From positions 961,432 to 1,025,431 of the forward strand of contig BDGG01000016.1 of assembly GCA_001949185.1 (NCBI GenBank): a stretch of DNA of 64,000 bases, read 5' to 3'. The stretch's first letter is position 1. The number at the start of each line of letters is the position of its first letter. A program made the position numbers and the translations under genes. Source of the stretch: Ramazzottius varieornatus (lineage: Eukaryota > Tardigrada > Eutardigrada > Parachela > Ramazzottiidae). Positions 57,726 to 64,000 of this stretch are shown here, one piece after another. The notes under the pieces were generated by a model. It saw only the letters and a program-made list of their open reading frames with translations. It made no database searches and had not been told where the DNA came from.

Positions 57726-59289
57726 ATGTTGCACGGATGCCTTTCAGCTTTACGGCAGCAGGTTTGGCCAACTTATGCTGGTGGGTCTGCTTTCACCGTC
57801 GCTCTGAGAACAGCCAAACGAAAGCATATTCGTATCGCCACACGTAAGAAAAAGACCGCCGCGAACAAAGCAAAGAAAGAGGAAGAAGTAGAGAAGCCGT
57901 TTGTTCCCTACAAGATGCGATTGCTGCAAGAGTATGTATATAAGCTACTGGTGTGTGACGTCAGTCAGCTCGTGTTGTTGTACAGTGAGTACTCGCTCGA
58001 CGTCCTGCGCGTCTTGCTAGGGGAAGGGAGAAAGCTGTACTAATTTGTTTCCCGTTTCACAACAGGGCTAAACCGAAAGAACGAAACGACGAACAGCTCG
58101 CCAGATGGCTAAAGACTCCCCCACAGGATGATGTATGGATTCAGAGGTACTACCTACCGAGGATATGTCCGCTAGGGGAAGCCATCGATGGCTATCGAGA
58201 GCTGTGCCATCCTACCATGTTGGACGCACCCGACGCTCCTCTCGCGTTGGAAATCGAGCTCAACATGCGGACCGGAGAGAAAGACGTTAGTCTTGTTGTT
58301 GTACTTCTTATCCGTTGGTAAATTATTTGAACATTGGCTTCGTAGTCGAAATATTTGGAGAAAGCGTATGGCATCGTCATGCTACCCTTCCCACCGGAAG
58401 AGAAACCAATCAGCCGTAGCGTGGTTGCCATCTGCAAGGTAAGCTTCATGTTTGATCCAGCGCTACGAGCTTTTGGTATCATGGAAATGTTTCTCTTGTA
58501 GTCGCCAGAGGACCAGCAAAAGGCTGCGGACGCTGGTGCCGAAATTGTCGGGCATGCCAGCGTGATTCAGGCCATCGAGAAAGGCGAAATTAAACAGGAC
58601 GATGTCGATTACTTCGTCTGTCATGTCGACTCTGTAGTGGATACTTTGAAGCTACGAGGTCTTCTGAAAAAGAAAATGCCTGATAAGAAAAAAGGTAAGC
58701 GATCAATATCCATGAAAGTTTTGACGTGGGCATGTTAGATCGATTTCCGGGTTCCTTATAGGTACTCTTGGGACGGATATGGCCGCAATGGTCCGGCTCT
58801 TCGCGAAAGGTTCGGACTACGTGACCGCCAACGATTTCGGTGTGACATTATGGGCGAACCTGAACTTCATCATCGGTCGACTGGACATGACCAACGAGCA
58901 AATCGAAAGCAATGTCAGAGTTTTCCTCAGTTCGCTAGCGCCGCAGAAGAACCAACCGGAATTCGGTAGGTTAACTGCAGTGCCTTATACCCTTCCTGAA
59001 CTGCAAGTATGTCATAAAGTGGGCTTGCATTTCTTTAGGACCGTTCCTGAACAAAGTCACTCTCGTAGCAAAGCCGTCGCCTGAAAGATTACGCATCGAT
59101 GTTACTGTAAGTCGATCTCACATGTTTTCCGCCTGGAACTGGATCATGAGATGTTTCTTGTTTCAGCCATATCTGCCTGTAGCAGAAGCACAGCTGAGAA
59201 CTGAGAAGAAAAAGGCCGAACCGAAGAAAGTAGCAAAGGCAGAAACGGAAGAGGAGGAGACGACAGAGAAAGTGAAAGCTTCCGCTTGA
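57726..59289 (+). CDS. MRPL1: Mitochondrial ribosomal protein uL1m
   Basis: Large-subunit protein of the L1 stalk of the mitochondrial ribosome. Seven exons: 57726-57931, 58066-58285, 58346-58438, 58502-58694, 58762-58965, 59039-59106 and 59167-59289. All phases agree, giving 368 residues. The N-terminus (MLHGCLSALRQQVW) and the basic stretch after it suit a mitochondrial presequence and the mL1-specific extension. The L1 domain reads ALEIELNMRTGEKDSKYLEK, GIVMLPFPPEEKP, AEIVGHASVIQAIEKGEI, DYFVCHVD and GTLGTDMAAMVRLF. The C-terminal tail is Glu/Lys-rich. It converges on the MARCH gene. Confidence 0.88.
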
Positions 59290-59687
59290 TTCTCACTGTT
59301 GGACATTGTTACTTTTTATCCTGGAAGTAGCCATTCTTGGTTGCGTTGGTCGGTGTGGATATTTTCCTCGACAACATAGGAAGTTTTGACGTTCACTGTA
59401 GGATGTTTTATTGGAAAAGTACCACAAGAATAATATCAAAATTTCACTAAGCAATATTGCAAATCACCGGCAAGCTGGCTGCTGCAAAGCTCGTTGTCGT
59501 CAATCAGAGCTAACGTCGCCTCATGGAATCAAAGAAGAACATTAGCATATCAATATGTAAAACAGTAGCTGTCGAACTGACTAAGCAAACCAGCTTCCAG
59601 AAAAAAAACTAGGAAAGAAGTAAACGCAGAAAGAGATTCATCGTTATATTGTTGAGCCTGCTGAGCGCTCAAGACAGAAGGAAAAGT
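59290..59687. other. Intergenic, convergent 3' ends
   Basis: AT-rich sequence between the MRPL1 and MARCH stops. No gene or repeat seen. Confidence 0.5.
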
Positions 59688-62164
59688 TTATTCCAAAAGC
59701 TCTTCCATCGACTGGTTAGAAGAGACTTCATTGACAATCTGTACATCAGGGAAGGTTATAGAAACATTACTCGTATTATTCACAGGTAACCTTGAGGGAG
59801 AAGGAATTTCGGAATGATGCGAAGGAGGACCTTCCAGTACGACGAGGGCTTGCTCGTCTCCGACACGTCGACTGGACACTGAAAGAACGTTGGGCATAGT
59901 AGGTGAAGAAGCAGGCACCACCTTACTGTTACTCGTAGTAGTACTCTGCGAACTCGTGTTGGTGTTCCGCAGAGCGCTTTCCGGAAGAGATCCTGTTCTG
60001 TAACGGCCGTCTTCCAGCGCGTGCATGTCGGATGTGAAGTCTCTTCGCCGGCGTTCAGCGGACGCGATCGAGTCCGGAAGAATATTGAGGGCATCGGGAA
60101 GGGTTATGGGGTTGGGAGGTGGCGAAGGACTGGGTGGTGTGGAGGGACGCGCTTCGGACTGGAACGTCTGGATGTAGATGACGCGGTTGTAGGTCTTCCA
60201 GCGCTTGCACAGCTGTATGTACATCTTACACTGCAAAGAGCAATGCCTTACTTCCGGATAAACGAGGTATATTACGAGATGTGGGCGGATGGTTCCACCC
60301 AGATCGTCATCTCAAGTGGCGTACGATTTCATTGCTATTGGCCGAAAGCGTGCGCCACTTGGGAAAGCGATCTGCGTGAATTCATCGCAGAAGTCCCATA
60401 TGATGAAAGGAGGGGAATCGTTACCTGGACATACATGAATACCACGCCACCAGTAAAACCGATCGCCACGACGATCAATTTGGTCCAGAAGGGCCATTCT
60501 AGCTCGCCTTTGGCGATCTCTTCCGTGGTACGGTCTATCAGGACGTACAGGCTCCAAACCACGCATGTGATGGCCACGACGTGGAACGTGACACTACAGA
60601 GGATCTTGCGACGTTCCACCGGACTCATGTCAAGCTTCTCCCACTACGAAGAAAATCATATATTCAATATTAAGAAAACGGGAGCTCGGAAACAATCTGG
60701 AAAAAATCTTTTTTCAATTGGCGCAAGTTTACATTGTATTCGGTTGAATGCGTGAACCACCTGGAAGAACCACCTAGCCAAGTTTTCCTAAGTGGCGCAC
60801 ATACTCTGTGCTATCGGATGGAGACATGCACCACTTGGAAAAACAGTCTTGTCAAGTTTGTTCGGTTATGTCAGAGACTATTCACCAAGAAAAGATTCAA
60901 AAGTCGGATTTGTTTCGTACTTTTGTCAAAGGTTTTGTCTTGCTCTGCATTCTGAACTCATATTTACACAGCTCGCAGGTTTTAGCTTGAGAGCTCTTGA
61001 TCCAACGTTGGAGGCACTTTTGATGGACGTATCTGTAGCACGAGACACAGGCTATCAAGCTTTGAACCTTGGTCAAGCAATGTTTGGCCGAGAGCAGGTC
61101 CAGTGTTTACCTGAGACTGCCTGAACAATGGCAGGGACTGATAAGGACAGCGTCGCAATCTGCTTCGCTGTGACAAATTCGGCATATTTCCGCGTTATTC
61201 GACTCGCACGTCGTCGAACTGACACTTCCGCTGCGTTGCAGCAAACTCGGCGCGTATTCCCCGGCTGCATCCTGAAAAACAACAAAAAACAGAATAAGGT
61301 CCCATTTCAATCAACGTAAGAATTCAATGGAATATTCCTGGAAATTCAATTTCGCTTGACTTTTTTATGGGCGTTATGTGATCGATTCCTCTTCAAAGAT
61401 AAGGAAGCTGCAATTAGCACAGGCAATAACTATGCAATCCTACAAGAAAGGAAAAGATCTGTGGGCCGTCTAGTCATCTCATTAATGGCGCTGAACGGAC
61501 CGATTCGAGCCAGAATCATTTCCGATGCTGTGCAAACGCAATGGGAAAAATCGATGGATGAAAGCCATCACTGCTGTCAAAGTGATATTTCACTCCGCTC
61601 CTACAGCATGTCTAATAAGACTTTGAGTTGAGTCGTTTGACCACTCAAATTTGCAATCAATCGGATCGCACATCGACAACAGAGGACCTAAAAGCAGGCA
61701 CGTGCCTTCCATTTCTAAATCTCTGCTTAACAATGGCCCAACGAGGCCACATTTCCCTTCGAGTGGCCACTCTTTCCCCAGAAAGCTCTGCTATACAGCC
61801 TGATCCCAACTAGAAACAGAACGCAAGATGCCAAAGAAAAGCGTGGACAAAGTGACAAGTATGCACAAGATTGTCTCCCGACAACTGAATCGTCAGACAC
61901 TGTAAATATTCTCAGAATACATGATCCCTCGCGCATGACGTCATAAAGCGTATGGCTAACACAGTGGACAAAAAATTTTAACACTTCAACACTAATGACG
62001 TCATCTGCCGATCGACACAGTAGTTAAGCTGCTCAAACCTTCTCGTCCTGCGTGTAGACCTTGTCAAGCGTCACCGATCCCGTACTGGTCGTGCAATGTA
62101 CCGTCTTTCGTTGACTTCGAGAACCGCTGCTGCTGTTCCCCGTGAAGATCTGCTGCAGAGGCAT
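59688..62164 (-). CDS. RING-CH E3 ligase, MARCH1/8 type
   Basis: Membrane-bound ubiquitin ligase that down-regulates surface and endosomal membrane proteins. Five exons: 62102-62164, 61111-61271, 60921-61032, 60425-60643 and 59688-60230, giving 365 residues. The first exon ([20 protein letters not shown]) matches the conserved MPLHQI start of MARCH1/8, and its GTACAT donor is in phase with the next exon. The RING-CH domain runs from [20 protein letters not shown] to [17 protein letters not shown]. It is followed by [40 protein letters not shown] and the conserved [20 protein letters not shown]. The C-terminal 150 residues are Ser/Pro-rich and specific to this protein. Intron 4 and intron 3 carry palindromic repeats. 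Confidence 0.9.
60288..60395. repeat. Palindromic repeat copy
   Basis: In the last intron of the MARCH gene, with arms AAGTGGCGTACGATTTCATT and GAAAGCGTGCGCCACTTGGG. Confidence 0.85.
60678..60880. repeat. Two adjacent palindromic repeat copies
   Basis: In MARCH intron 3: AATTGGCGCAAGTTTACATT with GAATGCGTGAACCACCTGGA, then AAGTGGCGCACATACTCTG with GACATGCACCACTTGGAAAA and flank CTTGTCAAGTTTGTTCGG. Confidence 0.8.
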
Positions 62165-64000
62165 CGTGCCTGTAGTTGCGAATGGGGATCAGGGTGATCG
62201 GAAGTTCAACAAGGCGAACGTAATGGAGCAATTAGCAGATCACAGTGTTGTCTTCAGCGTCCTTCACCCTCCGGACAGATCATTCTAAGGTTTCGAGATA
62301 TTTCCATATATTATTTTTCCTGTCGGGAAACAAGCATGTCAAACTAGTGTGTCAGTCGGAAACTTTCGTGAAGACAAAATCAGAAGCACCATACCAGTGG
62401 ATCATTCCGTCGATGGGTTTCCAAACACGGGCGCTGGGTTTTCCTCTCACAGTGTGAGCTATCCTCTGAGTCTGGAGGTACTGCTGTCCTAGGGCTTACA
62501 AGGGAAGAGAAGGTTAATCTGGAATGCGGAGCTTAGGACGATCGTGAACAGAAGAGGGCCAGAGGCCATGAAATTCCGAGCAAAAACGAAGTGCTATTTT
62601 CCTGGCCATGGATCTTGTTTACCAGCTGGCGTGACAAATCATGCATTCCATTCCACTTTGGCAGACTGTGGTATTCACTCTTGGCGTCGGTGTGGAGCTC
62701 CACTGCAATGGGATGAGGTAATGAGCATTCAATGTGATGTGCGCAATCCCGGCAGGTGGCGCGCATGGCACGAGCACTGACGCACAGTGTCCACCAAATG
62801 GGTTCCTCGGGTTCCCGGACGGTAACAGCTGTCAACAAGTCCGCACTTCCCGCCACATATTTTTTCTCGTTCTGTGGGGGAGCTTATGAGAGATAGGCAC
62901 AAGAAGTGGCCAGATGACGTTTTCAGTTAAGAAGATTGAACGTGGTTTCTTGATGCCAGTAGGAGCCTGGAGGATCCAGGCTGGCGCGCCCATTCCAGTT
63001 TTTTCCGTCACGCATACCAGGGAGTTTTTTCCGGTTGAACCAAGAGTCCAAGCTAGCAGAGCTTTTCTCTATGGAGTCTCGAGATTTCGGTTAAACTAAA
63101 CTGCGGATTCCGTCAAACTTTTCTGAATGAAACGAATTCTTTTCTGTGGATACACCTCGCTGGTTCTTCTGTTGGGTTCTTTGGATGCTCCGAGTTCGTT
63201 GGGTTCTTCACCAAAATCTTGGTAATCAACCGTTATGGGTTGCTCTTCGGAAGAACTGAATCGAGCTGGGGAACAGGAACGACTATATGGAAAGAGTCAT
63301 CGATACGCATCTGGGTCGATTCATGCAAATGACAGCCAAAGAATTCAAATCACAGTTTCGTAAAGTGGCCGTAACTACTCTAATGTACAGGCAGGCATAT
63401 TGTAAAATGACCGCTGGTCATTCCGCCTATTCTTATGCATCCATATCGAACCAGGAAGGAGAGAAGAGGTCGTTGGCCGATCAGCCAAACTCGATATGCT
63501 TTGTGGATTTAAGTAATGAGCAGGAAGAGAGAAGAGGGCAGCTTATAATGATGGATGGCGGAAGAGAGGAAGGAAGGAGGAAAGGCTTTGCGCGAAATGT
63601 GTGCTTGTTGGGTCAGCGTAAAGTTGAGTGACCACTGTCCAGTGTGTCGACCACATGCAACAGCCTGTTGCCCATGTCTTATTTCACTTTCATCCATCCC
63701 GCACCATCTGATCCATAACCGACATAGCCTCCCCGTCACAGCTGCGCATTCTTACATTCGGGCGAGGTGAATGAACTCACTTCTGCTTCTGCCTTGTCCA
63801 TCGAAACTATTTCCGGAAAGACAAAGTCTTCAAGTCGGTACTTGTTACGAGAAAGAAGGCAGAAAAGTCGAGTTTGTGGGAACGAGTCCAGCGGAAGAAA
63901 GGTGTGCAACTGTTGAAAGATGGTTGCATCAACAGACAATACCGCTTTGATTGGAAGACAAAAAGAGGAGAAGCGTGGGATCGGGACGTAAGGAAAGGAT
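62165..64000. other. End of window, no confident gene
   Basis: Right of the MARCH start. An ATG at 63236 opens MGCSSEELNRAGEQERLYG, a myristoylation-like start. A frame at 63287-63631 (MERVIDTHLGRFMQMTAKEF) overlaps it. From about 63780 a Lys/Arg-rich plus-strand frame (KSVLVTRKKAEKSSLWERVQ) stays open to the window edge and may be a partial exon. None has family or splice support. Confidence 0.25.

Noticed and set aside
62533-62856. 107-codon minus-strand frame near the right end
   Set aside because: It has scattered Cys/His residues but no recognisable zinc-finger spacing or family.

Overview
The window is eukaryotic nuclear DNA from a compact animal genome. Almost every gene is cut by short GT-AG introns, many of them 50-100 bases, and the products are typical animal housekeeping, membrane and signalling proteins. 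Gene density is about one gene per 3-4 kb on both strands. A small-genome ecdysozoan such as a tardigrade would fit, but nothing here proves the species.

Layout from left to right: the end of ribosomal protein eL21 (+); EMC7 (-); a weak candidate region; an otopetrin proton channel (+); an orphan exon (-); a MATH-BTB (SPOP-like) protein (+); an Hv1-family voltage-sensor protein (-); a repeat-rich stretch of about 3.5 kb with few supportable exons; a four-helix membrane protein resembling LAPTM (+); the U-box ligase UBOX5/RNF37 (-); mitochondrial leucyl-tRNA synthetase LARS2 (+); a hemerythrin HHE-domain protein with a long hydrophilic tail (+); a SLC23-type ascorbate/nucleobase transporter (+) with a decayed copy of one of its exons just downstream; the lysosomal acetyltransferase HGSNAT (+); an uncertain 3 kb; mitochondrial 3-hydroxyacyl-CoA dehydrogenase HADH (-); dephospho-CoA kinase domain protein DCAKD (+); a SEC24C/D-type COPII coat gene (+); a small LIM protein CRIP (-); a SEC24A/B-type gene (-) facing the first one; mitochondrial ribosomal protein uL1m (+); and a MARCH1/8-type RING-CH ligase (-). 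The last 1.8 kb has no confident gene.

The genes do not form an operon or pathway. Several share themes: mitochondria (LARS2, HADH, MRPL1), secretion and membranes (EMC7, both SEC24 classes, MARCH), ubiquitin (SPOP-like, UBOX5, MARCH) and proton-channel relatives (otopetrin and the Hv1-like protein, less than 4 kb apart).

The strongest non-gene signal is a family of palindromic repeats of about 100-130 bases. Its arms read AAGTGGCGCACG and CGTGCGCCACTT, with flanks like GATCTTGTCGAGTTTGTTTGCCGAGCT. More than 30 copies lie in the window, nearly all in introns or between genes. The observations most worth following are the Hv1-family protein that has lost the selectivity aspartate, the HHE protein with a repetitive disordered tail, the two facing SEC24 genes of different ancient classes that nevertheless share their N-terminal exon, and the repeat family itself. 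Exon boundaries were read by eye from splice signals, reading phase and family similarity. They have not been checked against transcripts.
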